In this document: piece by piece, positions 42,810 to 51,556 of the stretch
Layout: each line of letters opens with the position of its first letter
Numbering within the stretch: position 1 is the stretch's first letter
Made by a program: the position numbers and the translations under genes
From: Paenibacillus hemerocallicola
GTDB lineage: Bacteria; Bacillota; Bacilli; Paenibacillales; NBRC-103111
DNA length: 64,000 bases
Assembly (NCBI RefSeq): GCF_006265175.1
Contig: NZ_VDCQ01000013.1
Span: 1 to 64,000, forward strand
Direction of reading: 5' to 3'
Notes under the pieces: generated by a model
Database searches by the model: none
What the model was told of the DNA's origin: nothing
What the model saw: the letters and a program-made list of their open reading frames with translations, nothing else

Positions 42810-43787
42810 ATGGCTAAGTATAAAGTGTTGATGGCGGACTGCATTTTTGAAGATCATGACTTTGAAAAGCGGATGTTGGAGACGATCGACGCCGAATTGA
42901 TCGTTGCTCCGGCGAAAGATGAAGACACGCTGGCAGCGCTGGCGGTTGATGCAGATGCAATATTGGCAACTTATGCCGAAATCACTTCAAAGGTACTGGA
43001 ACATGCAAAGAAATGCAAAATTATTGCCCGCACAGGCATTGGTTACAATAACATCGATGTCCATGCAGCAAGCGAGAAAGGAATTATGGTATCCAACGTA
43101 CCGGATTATTGCATTGGGGAAGTGGCGGACCATACCCTTGCGCTAATGCTGACCTGTTTGAGAAAAACGGCTTATCTCAACCAAACCGTGCGTGAAGGCA
43201 AATGGAATGTAAATCTTGCAAGGCCGATACCGAGACTTGATGGGCTTACGGTAGGATTGATGGGCTTGGGCAATATCGCGAGAGCCGTTGTTCAACGTAT
43301 TCAGGCATTCGGGATGAAAGCGATTGCATTCGATCCCTTCGTATCAAGCTACGATGTTAGCCTTCTCGCTGTCGAGAAAGCAGAAAGCTTGGAGCAGCTT
43401 GCTCAGCGCGCAGATGTACTTACAATTCATGCGCCGCTTACGCCATCTTCCAAAGGAGCGATCAATTCCGGCATATTTAATGTCATGAAGAAAAGCGCGA
43501 TCCTGATCAATACGTCCCGGGGACCGATTGTGAACGAAAAAGATTTGTATGAGGCAATCCGCGTAGGTAAAATCGCCGGTTGCGGACTTGATGTGATGGA
43601 GCATGAGGGCGAAGAGGTCAACTCCCCCTTATTGAAGCACGAGAATGTCATTGTCACACCGCATTCTGCATTTTACTCCAGCGGTTCGGACATTGAATTA
43701 CGGGAAAAAGCCGTTGAACAGATCGTTCTCACCTTTACTTCAGGACATCCCAGCTATTGGATTAACCGGCCTTCTCCAACGGATTAA
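42810..43787 (+). CDS. D-2-hydroxyacid dehydrogenase (CtBP-like)
   Basis: The 325-residue enzyme has a split catalytic domain and a central NAD-binding Rossmann fold (LMGLGNIARAVVQRIQAFG, about residues 150-170). Catalytic Arg is in INTSRGPIVNE, and Glu and His lie in GEEVNSPLL / VTPHSAFYS. The family interconverts 2-keto and D-2-hydroxy acids. The gene has GGGGGGGTGA upstream. Its stop codon falls inside the second copy of a 22-bp tandem duplication, so the last residues (NRPSPTD) are affected by that event. Confidence 0.92.
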   Translation: MAKYKVLMADCIFEDHDFEKRMLETIDAELIVAPAKDEDTLAALAVDADAILATYAEITSKVLEHAKKCKIIARTGIGYNNIDVHAASEKGIMVSNVPDYCIGEVADHTLALMLTCLRKTAYLNQTVREGKWNVNLARPIPRLDGLTVGLMGLGNIARAVVQRIQAFGMKAIAFDPFVSSYDVSLLAVEKAESLEQLAQRADVLTIHAPLTPSSKGAINSGIFNVMKKSAILINTSRGPIVNEKDLYEAIRVGKIAGCGLDVMEHEGEEVNSPLLKHENVIVTPHSAFYSSGSDIELREKAVEQIVLTFTSGHPSYWINRPSPTD

Positions 43788-43802
43788 CCGGCCTTCTCCA
43801 AC
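43759..43802 (+). repeat. Perfect 22-bp tandem duplication over a stop codon
   Basis: Positions 43759-43780 and 43781-43802 are identical (GGATTAACCGG...CTCCAAC). The TAA at 43785-43787 in the second copy ends the hydroxyacid dehydrogenase gene. The first copy is read in another frame. Confidence 0.95.
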
Positions 43803-43869
43803 CGGCGAGGCTGGATAGGAAGAATACGAGCTTCATAATCGAATCTGGCAAGGAGGGTGAGGACTTTTC

Positions 43870-44880
43870 ATGAAACGGATATCGTTAGCGGTCATCGGGC
43901 TTCGATTCGGCGCGCGTCACGTGCAAAATATTGTTAGTAAAGGATTTGATGCGGAGCTTGCCGCAATCTCGGATATTAATCCCGACTATGCCGCCTTGGG
44001 GAAAGAGCACGGCGTCCCATTCTATACGGATTATAAAGAAATGCTAAGGACGACTAAAATTGATGCTGTTATAATAGCCGTCCCCCCGCATGTCCACGCG
44101 GAAGTAGGCATGGCATGTATGGAATATGGAGTTCATGTTCTCATGGAAAAGCCGATTGCCAGTACGTTGGAGGATGCCGACAAGCTGATCGAATCGGCCG
44201 CTCGTTGTGGGGTTCACCTGGAAATCGGACATATGTATCGGTTTGACAAAGGGATCGAGATGACGAAGCTGAAGCTGGAGAACGGCGAAATTGGTCAGAT
44301 GATCGGCTTCCACATTTTTAGCACGTACCTGAAGGGTCCGGGCTACTTCAAGCAGGAATGGAGAACAAAACGGAACACGGGAGGCGGTCCTCTGCTCACG
44401 AACGGTATTCACGATATCGACAGACTCCGATACGTATGCGGGGATGTGGAGACCGTATCCGCTCTCATGTCGAACAAGGAAAGGGGATTCGAGGTTGAAG
44501 ACACGGTGTCCATTTCCGTTAAGTGTAAAAACGGTGTTGTCGGAACGATATTTTTGTCCGATTGCAGCCACCGGGCGCTGCCGTATACCGATTTTTACTT
44601 TGGAACCAAATCTTCGGTGATGATTAACAGTTCATCCTATTATATAGACGATCCACTACATGAGATTGAGCAAGTGAGTTGGGATTATGGGGTGAACCGA
44701 CGCATCGAAAGGCACGAGATGAAGAGAGAGGATAACCATATGAAGGAGCTTCGCCATTTTTGTCAAGTGATACAGGGACAGGCGAGTCCGCGAACAACGG
44801 GCGAGGATGGAAAGAAAACGCTCCAAGCATTATTGGCGATCCAGGAGGCGATGCTTACGGAACGTGTGGTGACGATTTAA
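43870..44880 (+). CDS. Gfo/Idh/MocA-family oxidoreductase
   Basis: The 336-residue protein has an N-terminal Rossmann fold (VIGLRFGARHVQNI, in place of the usual GxGxxG), the conserved MEKPIA at about residue 95 and a C-terminal substrate domain with GGGPLLTNGIHDIDRLRY. It probably oxidises a sugar or its lactone. It sits in the middle of the catabolic operon with AAGGAGGGTGAG upstream. A broken paralogous 3' fragment is present at 47294-47458. Confidence 0.9.
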   Translation: MKRISLAVIGLRFGARHVQNIVSKGFDAELAAISDINPDYAALGKEHGVPFYTDYKEMLRTTKIDAVIIAVPPHVHAEVGMACMEYGVHVLMEKPIASTLEDADKLIESAARCGVHLEIGHMYRFDKGIEMTKLKLENGEIGQMIGFHIFSTYLKGPGYFKQEWRTKRNTGGGPLLTNGIHDIDRLRYVCGDVETVSALMSNKERGFEVEDTVSISVKCKNGVVGTIFLSDCSHRALPYTDFYFGTKSSVMINSSSYYIDDPLHEIEQVSWDYGVNRRIERHEMKREDNHMKELRHFCQVIQGQASPRTTGEDGKKTLQALLAIQEAMLTERVVTI

Positions 44881-44997
44881 TCTCGCTCGATTTCATCGCA
44901 ATGTAATGAACAACGGCCTGCCGAGGAAGTATTGCCTACTTGCACATGAAGAGGAAAGAGCTGCGCCTAGTGAGACTGAAAAAGGGAAGAGGAACTT

Positions 44998-45753
44998 ATG
45001 AAAATCGCGCGATACGAACAAGACGGACTATTTTATCACGGAGTGCTGGAAGGAAATACGATTCGCCGGATCAGCGGGTCCATCTTCGGAGAATATCGGA
45101 TCGAAGAACAAAAGATATCGCTCGAGGATGTTCGCCTCACGGCCCCCGTCAACCCCGGCAAAATCATTGCGATTGGCTTGAATTATAAGAAGCATGCGGA
45201 AGAAGTCAACATGGCATTACCCGAGGAACCGTTATTATTTCTGGTTTCGCCGACAGCCGTTATCGGACCGCAAGAAAAAATATTTCTCAAATATCCCGGG
45301 CACCCCACCGAGCATGAGGGAGAGATCGCCATCGTAATCGGCAAGCAGGCCGAATGCATTAGCGCTGAGGAAGCGTCAAGCTACGTGTTAGGCTATACGT
45401 GCTGCAATGATGTTTCAGACAGGCTGCTGCAGAGGAAGGACGGACAGTTTACGAGAGCAAAGTCCTTCGCCACATACAAGCCGCTCGGACCATGCATTGC
45501 TACCGACCTCAATCCCGATCAGACTGCGATTCGCGTAAAAGTGAATGGTGAAGTCCGGCAGGAATCGAATACGAGTGACATGATCTTTTCCGTCACAGAG
45601 ATCGTATCCTTTGTTTCCCACGCGATGCGACTCGAACCGGGTGACGTGATCATAACAGGCACCCCCGCGGGGGTAGGGCCGCTGAAACACGGGGACATCG
45701 TTGAGGTGTACATTCAAGGTATAGGGACTCTGTTAAATGAGGTTTTATCATGA
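44998..45753 (+). CDS. Fumarylacetoacetate hydrolase-family protein
   Basis: The product has 251 residues. The FAH catalytic fold is clear from IIAIGLNYKKHAEEVN, the metal-binding Glu pair in HEGEIAIVIGK, YTCCNDVSDRLLQRKDGQ, KSFATYKPLGPCI and the C-terminal VIITGTPAGVGPLKHGD. The family cleaves C-C bonds in 2,4-diketo acids, or decarboxylates and isomerises related substrates. In an operon with SDR and Gfo/Idh dehydrogenases, cleavage of a 2,4-diketo-3-deoxy sugar acid is a reasonable inference. Confidence 0.93.
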   Translation: MKIARYEQDGLFYHGVLEGNTIRRISGSIFGEYRIEEQKISLEDVRLTAPVNPGKIIAIGLNYKKHAEEVNMALPEEPLLFLVSPTAVIGPQEKIFLKYPGHPTEHEGEIAIVIGKQAECISAEEASSYVLGYTCCNDVSDRLLQRKDGQFTRAKSFATYKPLGPCIATDLNPDQTAIRVKVNGEVRQESNTSDMIFSVTEIVSFVSHAMRLEPGDVIITGTPAGVGPLKHGDIVEVYIQGIGTLLNEVLS

Positions 45754-45784
45754 GTATGGAAAATTCACATAAGGAGGGGTCTAT

Positions 45785-47128
45785 ATGTCCATTAAAAGAA
45801 ATTCTTTCTTCTTAGCGGCACTTGCCGGCGTTATTTTGCCTGTCGCCGCTTGCGGAACAGGCAACGAGGGGAAAGCGGTTTCCCCGAATTCGGGGAACAG
45901 CGAACAAGTCGACAAGTTCGACATGACGAAACCGGTGGAGCTTTCGTTTTACTCCGAAATCGATACGACGGCCAGCGACGCTGATTTCATGAAAGAATTT
46001 GGACAATATATTCAAAAAAAATACCCGAACGTTACGTTCAAAAACAACAGCTACATGGCGCAAACGAAAAATAACTTGGAAAAATCGGTCGCAGCGGGGA
46101 CGAACTTCGACCTGGCCCAAATGTCCTTTATTCGAACATCCGTATATCTCGATTTAAAGGTAGGTTCCGATATCACCGATTTGATCAAGAAACACAAGAT
46201 CGATTTGAGCGGTGTCGACCAGATCCCGTTGAATCAATTAAAAAACGCCGGAGGCGGTCAGCTGATCGGGCTTCCTTATCAAATCAACTCGCAGGTTCTC
46301 TTTTACAACAAAGCGATATTCGATAAGTTTGGAGTCCCGTATCCGAAAAATGGGATGACATGGCAAGATGTGACCGACATCGTTCGCAAAACAACTCGCT
46401 TGGACGGCGGCGTGCAGTATACCGGCTTTGCTTTGCAGCAAGGTGCCGCTATATTTGTCCGCTCCAATCAACTTTCCTTGGAGCCGATTGATCTGAAGAC
46501 GAACAAGGTGACATTTGGCAATGGAGAGTGGAAGAAGTTTTTCGATGAATTTTTGCCTTTATACCAAATTCAGGGCAATCAGCATAAATCAATCGCTCAA
46601 GTTGGAAACGCTTTCTTCAAGGATCAAACGGTGGCCATGGTGTTGGCATACCCGAATTTTTACACGCTGCTGCCAGATACGTTGAATTGGGATATGGTGT
46701 CGGCGCCAAGCATTAAGGATCGACCCGGAGTCGCGATGCCTCCTGTTCCGAGCACATTGGTCATTAATGCGAACAGTCCTTTCAGGGATGAAGCGTTTTT
46801 GGTCGCCATGGAAATGTTATCGAAATCAATCCAGCTCGAACGGGCCAAAAACTATGCGTTCGCCTCCGTATTGACTGATCCGGAGATCCAGAAAGAGATC
46901 GGTACCGGCATTCCGGAGCTGAAAGGAAAAAATACGGCGGTCATGCAGCCTGCGAATATGGCGCCTTCTATCACATTTACGGAGTATACGGCTGATGTGG
47001 TAACCTCTCTCGGTACAGCATTTAACACGTCCATGGATGGTGCCAAAGATGTGAATACGGCGCTTCGCGAAGCCGAAGAGGCTGCTAACAAAAAAATCGA
47101 GGAAAAAATCGCGGCGAAGACGAAGTAA
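45785..47128 (+). CDS. Extracellular solute-binding lipoprotein (family 1)
   Basis: This 447-residue binding lipoprotein has lipobox VAAC (Cys23), the N-terminal leader of a cell-surface protein, and the family 1 fold. It shares many stretches with the 22579 product (QVLFYNKAIFDKFGVPYPK, DVNTALREAEE). It lies 31 bp after the FAH gene with AAGGAGGGG upstream. It is the last intact gene of the operon. No permeases follow, so uptake depends on proteins encoded elsewhere. Confidence 0.9.
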   Translation: MSIKRNSFFLAALAGVILPVAACGTGNEGKAVSPNSGNSEQVDKFDMTKPVELSFYSEIDTTASDADFMKEFGQYIQKKYPNVTFKNNSYMAQTKNNLEKSVAAGTNFDLAQMSFIRTSVYLDLKVGSDITDLIKKHKIDLSGVDQIPLNQLKNAGGGQLIGLPYQINSQVLFYNKAIFDKFGVPYPKNGMTWQDVTDIVRKTTRLDGGVQYTGFALQQGAAIFVRSNQLSLEPIDLKTNKVTFGNGEWKKFFDEFLPLYQIQGNQHKSIAQVGNAFFKDQTVAMVLAYPNFYTLLPDTLNWDMVSAPSIKDRPGVAMPPVPSTLVINANSPFRDEAFLVAMEMLSKSIQLERAKNYAFASVLTDPEIQKEIGTGIPELKGKNTAVMQPANMAPSITFTEYTADVVTSLGTAFNTSMDGAKDVNTALREAEEAANKKIEEKIAAKTK

Positions 47129-47293
47129 TAAAAGCTTCAAATCAAAATGTAGTAAACTGCTGCTGACATTTAGCTGTTTCGGCAGCAGTTTGCTCGTCGG
47201 CTTCCATCGCTTTTGCGATCATTCCGAAAACTCGTTCAAAAGGTTTCAGCGTATTGTTGCAATGGAAATATTGTTTTTGATTAACGGCTAGCG

Positions 47294-47458
47294 TCCCAAT
47301 CGTATTGTGATTGGAGTAAGGCTCTTCGCCGCTTCTGATAAGTGATTCAAGTACAGGCGTGTCCGAGAACAACAGGTGAGGACGGTACGAAATCGCTCAT
47401 GACATTATTGGCGATACAGAAGTCGATGCTGCTTACTCAGCTGGTTGTAACGATCTAG
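47294..47458 (+). pseudogene. Gfo/Idh/MocA 3' remnant
   Basis: A plus-strand frame with two stop codons reads SKALRRF, stop, stop, VIQVQACPRTTGEDGTKSL, then LAIQKSMLLTQLVVTI to TAG. It aligns with the C-terminal end of the 43870 protein (ELRHFCQVIQGQASPRTTGE... EAMLTERVVTI). It is a degenerate second copy and shows that a duplication has been lost. The ORF on the other strand (47142-47372) is a shadow of this. Confidence 0.75.
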
Positions 47459-47551
47459 TTATGTCCACATTTTCATATACCACCTATGTTTTCCGGCTTC
47501 CGCAATGATTTTTCAACCATTAAGCATGGGTGGAAATAGGAGGAAAAGCAA

Positions 47552-49528
47552 TTGAAGAGAAAGATTAAGAAAATGATATGCATATTAATTACTTTATTAA
47601 TCGGAGCAACAACTATGTTTATATATGATGGAGGCTCAGTAAGGGCATCTGCGGATATATACAAAGATTCGGATTTATTGCCGGATGGCAGTAAATTCGA
47701 TTTCTGGGACATTAAGGCCGGCTTTACGAAAACGTATTATGTCGATAATCGAAATCCTAATGCGAGTGATGAAAATGACGGTAGCAAAAATAGACCTTTC
47801 AGAACCATAAACAGGGCGGCTGCTGTCGCAAAAGCGGGAGAACAGGTATTGATAAAGGAAGGCGTATATCATGAGACTATAACAGATGTCAACGGGGGGA
47901 TTGACGAGAAACATATGGTTTCATTCGAAGGTGAAGGCAACGTCGTAATAACGGGAGCCGTCGAATGGAAGGTCGATTTCAAGCCTTCAGAAAACTTGAG
48001 ACAGGTAGCGCCTAGCAGAGGTGAAAGTGACCTGTTTACTTTGGATCATACAAGATATTATGCAAATAACGGTGCGAAGGTTTATATGGGCGAGATCCCG
48101 GCCGAGGCTCTTAAAGACGGGTACAATCCCTTTTCAATGCTGAACATGTCACCGCTTTACTTTAGCGTTTCTGCAAATTCAGTTCCGCTTCTTCTGCAAG
48201 ATAATGCACTGGATGTATTCGAGCCCGATGCCCAGCTTATGAAAAGAGGTTTGCTTTTCGTTGACGGCCAGAGGCTGAAACAAGTTGTCCGTCCGCATGA
48301 ACTCTGGCAGGAAACAGGCGTATATTGGGTGGACGAGAGCGGAAGGAGCATACACTTTAGGCTTAAAAATGACGATGACCCAAACAATCACACATTTGAG
48401 CTCGCTGTCAAGGAGCAGGGCTTCGCACCAAAAACGAGCGGGTTGTCCTATATACGTCTTAAGAACTTGACTTTTGAAAAATACTCGAATCCTTTCCCAA
48501 CGCCCCAAAAAGGAGCCGTTTCCACCAATGCCGGACACCACTTTATTATTGAAAATGTTACAATAAAGGATGTGAATTCAATCGGTTTGGACATGGGTTT
48601 CCTAAGTCATTATCACCTTCTTGACGGTATAAGGGGCCATCATATCGTACGGAACAGCAAATTTATAAATAATGGGATAAGTGGCATAAGTGCGCTTCCG
48701 ACAAGGGGCGAGTACATGAAAGGAATGCTAATCGAGAACAACTTCTTTAGTGGCAATTGCTGGCACAACGCAGAGCCTCTATGGGAGTTAGCCGCGATCA
48801 AGAATCACTATACGGAAGACAGTCTGTACCGAAATAACATAATAACGGACACGTATTACGGAGCAGGTATTTGGCTCGATAAATCCATCAAAAACACACG
48901 CGTCAGCAACAACATAATCACTGGAATTAAGCATTCCGTATATGGTGGAATTTTAATTGAAGCCACATTTGAAGAAAATCTGGTTGACCATAATTTTATT
49001 TACGATACAGGATATAGAACTACTCCTCTTGGTGTAAAGACTGGCGGACACGGTATATATCTTAATGAAGTAGATAATATAACAATTTACGGCAACATGA
49101 TTTTCGACATAGTCGGAGATGGGATATTCAGCCCGTATACAGCGAATCCAAGGGTAGTAGGTTATCCTATCAATCAGAGAGCTACGAATGGGAGCGGGAT
49201 TAAAGTGCTGCGCAATATGATGCAAAACACCAAGCGCGCAATTAATTTTCCGACCGCGGCAAATTATTCCGATGAAAATGTGATAGGTGATCTTTCGGAT
49301 GTCGCCTTCTACATACGGAAAGAGAAACAACTATTAAGTCTTGAACAGGTTCGTGAACAATATGGATTTGAAACAAATGGTGCCATGGCTGAAATCGGTA
49401 TGGAATTTGACCGTGAAAAACTGCTTGCCAAGATAACCTTAAACGGCATCGAAAAAACCGTGGATCTTAACGATACGAAAGAAATCAACAAATACATCGA
49501 GAAATTGCCAAAATTAATAGGAAAATAA
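47552..49528 (+). CDS. Secreted right-handed beta-helix protein with DUF1565-like domain
   Basis: The product has 658 residues from TTG 47552, with AGGAGGAAAA upstream. A signal peptide runs to about residue 34 (SVRASA). A DUF1565-like start (YYVDNRNPNASDENDGSKNR, PFRTINRAAAVAKAGEQVLI) is followed by about 450 residues of right-handed parallel beta-helix (repeat phrases such as NNIITGIKH and YLNEVDNITIYGN). Such proteins are polysaccharide lyases or glycoside hydrolases acting on acidic glycans outside the cell. The exact family cannot be named, and a C-terminal helical cap region is present. Confidence 0.85.
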   Translation: MKRKIKKMICILITLLIGATTMFIYDGGSVRASADIYKDSDLLPDGSKFDFWDIKAGFTKTYYVDNRNPNASDENDGSKNRPFRTINRAAAVAKAGEQVLIKEGVYHETITDVNGGIDEKHMVSFEGEGNVVITGAVEWKVDFKPSENLRQVAPSRGESDLFTLDHTRYYANNGAKVYMGEIPAEALKDGYNPFSMLNMSPLYFSVSANSVPLLLQDNALDVFEPDAQLMKRGLLFVDGQRLKQVVRPHELWQETGVYWVDESGRSIHFRLKNDDDPNNHTFELAVKEQGFAPKTSGLSYIRLKNLTFEKYSNPFPTPQKGAVSTNAGHHFIIENVTIKDVNSIGLDMGFLSHYHLLDGIRGHHIVRNSKFINNGISGISALPTRGEYMKGMLIENNFFSGNCWHNAEPLWELAAIKNHYTEDSLYRNNIITDTYYGAGIWLDKSIKNTRVSNNIITGIKHSVYGGILIEATFEENLVDHNFIYDTGYRTTPLGVKTGGHGIYLNEVDNITIYGNMIFDIVGDGIFSPYTANPRVVGYPINQRATNGSGIKVLRNMMQNTKRAINFPTAANYSDENVIGDLSDVAFYIRKEKQLLSLEQVREQYGFETNGAMAEIGMEFDREKLLAKITLNGIEKTVDLNDTKEINKYIEKLPKLIGK

Positions 49529-49699
49529 TTGGTAGAATGGGATAAAAACAGCCCTCATCCTGAACCGCCTCCTGTCAAGTAGACATTAGAAAAATAAAGT
49601 TTTTCGTATCTCCAATCACCATAAAAGGTGTTTGGAGATATTTTTATTCGCTTTGTTGTTGGCCGGTAGTTACACTTATCGCGCAACCACGTCAGTTAC
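49529..49699 (+). other. Intergenic gap with terminator and IS-end-like sequence
   Basis: TGTCAAGTAGACA (49573-49585), common at ends of IS3-type insertions, is followed by the terminator at 49608-49650. It precedes a recombinase relic. No gene is supported. Confidence 0.4.
49608..49648 (+). terminator. Terminator after beta-helix gene
   Basis: ATCTCCAATCACC / GGTGTTTGGAGAT stem with ATAAAA loop, followed by ATTTTTATT. Confidence 0.85.
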
Positions 49700-50000
49700 G
49701 TGTTCAAGCATAAAACCGGACAAATACACCGAGGACATCATACCGGTCTTCGAACCATGGAAGTTTGCGACCTCGCTCCGAGCGCCCGGCTCCAAGGATT
49801 GAGCGCGCACGACTTGCGTCACCGATTTGGATATGTCATGGCGGAAAATACGCCGCTGTATCGTCGCCCAAATGATGGGTCATGACAGTCTGGATACGAC
49901 GATGATTTACATGAAGGCTACACGTGCCGATTTACAATCCGAAGTCGAGAAAATGCAGTTATTTTTCACTGTATATTCCTTGACAGATATATTCCTTTAG
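49700..50000 (+). pseudogene. Tyrosine recombinase C-terminal relic, frameshifted
   Basis: The first frame gives GLSAHDLRHRFGYVMAENT with the conserved H-x-L-R-H box. After a shift, the other frame gives AQMMGHDSLDTTMIYMKATR with the His and nucleophilic Tyr of the catalytic site, ending at TAG 49998-50000. Only the C-terminal portion of the catalytic domain is left. It resembles transposon-encoded recombinases of the Tn554 TnpA/TnpB style. Confidence 0.8.
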
Positions 50001-50122
50001 TGGTATATTTCAAGCGTGAGCAACGCACCTATCCTTAAGGAGGGAAAAAGGTATACGAATTCAGTGGATAGGATGGATGTGGAAGGATTGAAATCGAAAA
50101 TATCTACGAGGGAGGAATACGT

Positions 50123-51037
50123 ATGACAAAAACAAATCAAAACATCGTTCCGCATTTATGGTACGACAAGGAGGCGAATGAAGCAGCAGAGTTTTATTCT
50201 TCCATTTTCCCGGACTCCAAAATTACGAATGTAGTAACATTCCACGACACACCGTCAGGCGACTCCCAGCTAGTCTCTTTTGAGTTGTGGGGACAGAAGT
50301 TCATGGCAATCAACGCAGGGCCTTATTTCAAATTCAATCCGTCGGTGTCTTTCATCGTAAATGTTGACCCATCGCGAGAAAAAGACGCGAGTGAAAAAAT
50401 GAATGAGATATGGAACAAATTGTCCGAAGGCGGCTCAGTGTTAATGCCACTTGGTAAATATCCGTTTAGCGAGAAGTATGGCTGGATTCAAGATAAGTAT
50501 GGTTTGACGTGGCAGTTAATCCTTACCAATCCGGAAGGAGAAGAGCGGCCTACAATAGTACCTTCGCTAATGTTTGTCGGTGATAAATGCGGCAGAGCCG
50601 AAGAGGCGATTCATTTTTATTTATCCGTATTTAAGAACTCAAAGAAGGGCCATTTTGCCCGCTACCCTCAAGGCATGGAACCTGACAAAGAAGGAACAAT
50701 CATGTTTTCTGATTTCATGCTTGAGAATCAATGGTTTGCCGCAATGGATAGCGCGAGAGATCACAAATTCAGTTTCAACGAGGCCATCTCGTTAATGGTA
50801 TATTGCGATACTCAAGAAGAGATTGATTACTACTGGGATAAGCTGTCTGCGGTTCCTGCATCGGAGCAATGTGGCTGGCTGAAAGATAAGTACGGAGTTT
50901 CCTGGCAGATTGTGCCGAGAGAAATGGACGAGATGATGAGCGATAGCACTCCGGAACAATTTGCACGTGTTTCGAAGGCAACTCTTAAAATGAAGAAACT
51001 GAATCTTACAGAGTTACGGAAAGCATACGAGGGATAA
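50123..51037 (+). CDS. Two-domain VOC protein (3-dmu-9_3-mt/PhnB-like)
   Basis: The 304-residue protein is built from two tandem VOC domains of about 145 residues each. Each begins with a conserved histidine or polar start (VPHLWYDKEANEAAEFYSSI; VPSLMFVGDKCGRAEEAIHF) and ends with a duplicated D-KYG-x-x-W-Q motif (WIQDKYGLTWQL; WLKDKYGVSWQI). The family is called PhnB- or 3-demethylubiquinone methyltransferase-like, but most members have no proven activity. GAGGGAGGAATAC precedes the ATG. It is monocistronic with a terminator. Confidence 0.88.
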   Translation: MTKTNQNIVPHLWYDKEANEAAEFYSSIFPDSKITNVVTFHDTPSGDSQLVSFELWGQKFMAINAGPYFKFNPSVSFIVNVDPSREKDASEKMNEIWNKLSEGGSVLMPLGKYPFSEKYGWIQDKYGLTWQLILTNPEGEERPTIVPSLMFVGDKCGRAEEAIHFYLSVFKNSKKGHFARYPQGMEPDKEGTIMFSDFMLENQWFAAMDSARDHKFSFNEAISLMVYCDTQEEIDYYWDKLSAVPASEQCGWLKDKYGVSWQIVPREMDEMMSDSTPEQFARVSKATLKMKKLNLTELRKAYEG

Positions 51038-51072
51038 ATATCCTAGCTTGTTTTAATTCCAAGAGTTACTAT

Positions 51073-51118
51073 AATAAACCACAATGCGATTAACCCTCGC
51101 GTTGTGGTTTATTTTTTG
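51073..51118 (+). terminator. Terminator after VOC gene
   Basis: AATAAACCACAA...TTGTGGTTTATT stem followed by TTTTT. Confidence 0.9.
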
Positions 51119-51475
51119 CTTACTTCCAATTCTTCTTTCAAGTTAAATGAGCAGGCCATTAAGCGATAAGGCAGGATTGCGTATAGTCTTGAACATATAA
51201 CATATTATTTTGGAAATCAATATGTGTCCGAACGGCTCTTTAGTATAGAAGATGTTGGAACGGAGTGCTAGCCTCCGGGACAGCCGAACCCCGCCGGGAT
51301 CGGACGGCCGGGGCGGACAGCGATGCGGGATTGCGGTTCTGCGCCGACTGGCCGCCCGGGCGGTTATCGGCGAAGGCGTTATTTATATGGTTGCAGGTAA
51401 ACGTAGAGATTTGAATGTGTAAACATCAACCATGTACACGTTCAACGGCTTTCGGGGTAGTTGCTTTGAAATAGG

Positions 51476-51541
51476 TTGACAGAAAGTGGATTTGCATTTT
51501 ACAATTGGATTTATAATGCGATAGTCAATATCATATTATGA
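51476..51541 (+). promoter_or_regulatory. IclR gene promoter and palindromic operator candidate
   Basis: TTGACA (51476-51481), an 18-bp spacer and TACAAT (51500-51505). The odd-length palindrome TCATATTATGA (51531-51541) lies just downstream, 15 bp before the ATG. The same 11-mer recurs at 52404-52414. Confidence 0.65.
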
Positions 51542-51556
51542 AATAAGGGGATATTA

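Larger units (their letters stand above)
51038..51556 (+). other. Intergenic region with terminator, GC-rich patch and promoter
   Basis: The terminator at 51073-51118 is followed by AT-rich sequence, a strikingly GC-rich patch at about 51265-51375 with several CCGGG/CCCGG palindromes, and the IclR gene promoter. No ORF is supported. The GC-rich patch could be a relic of another gene or a structured RNA. Confidence 0.4.
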
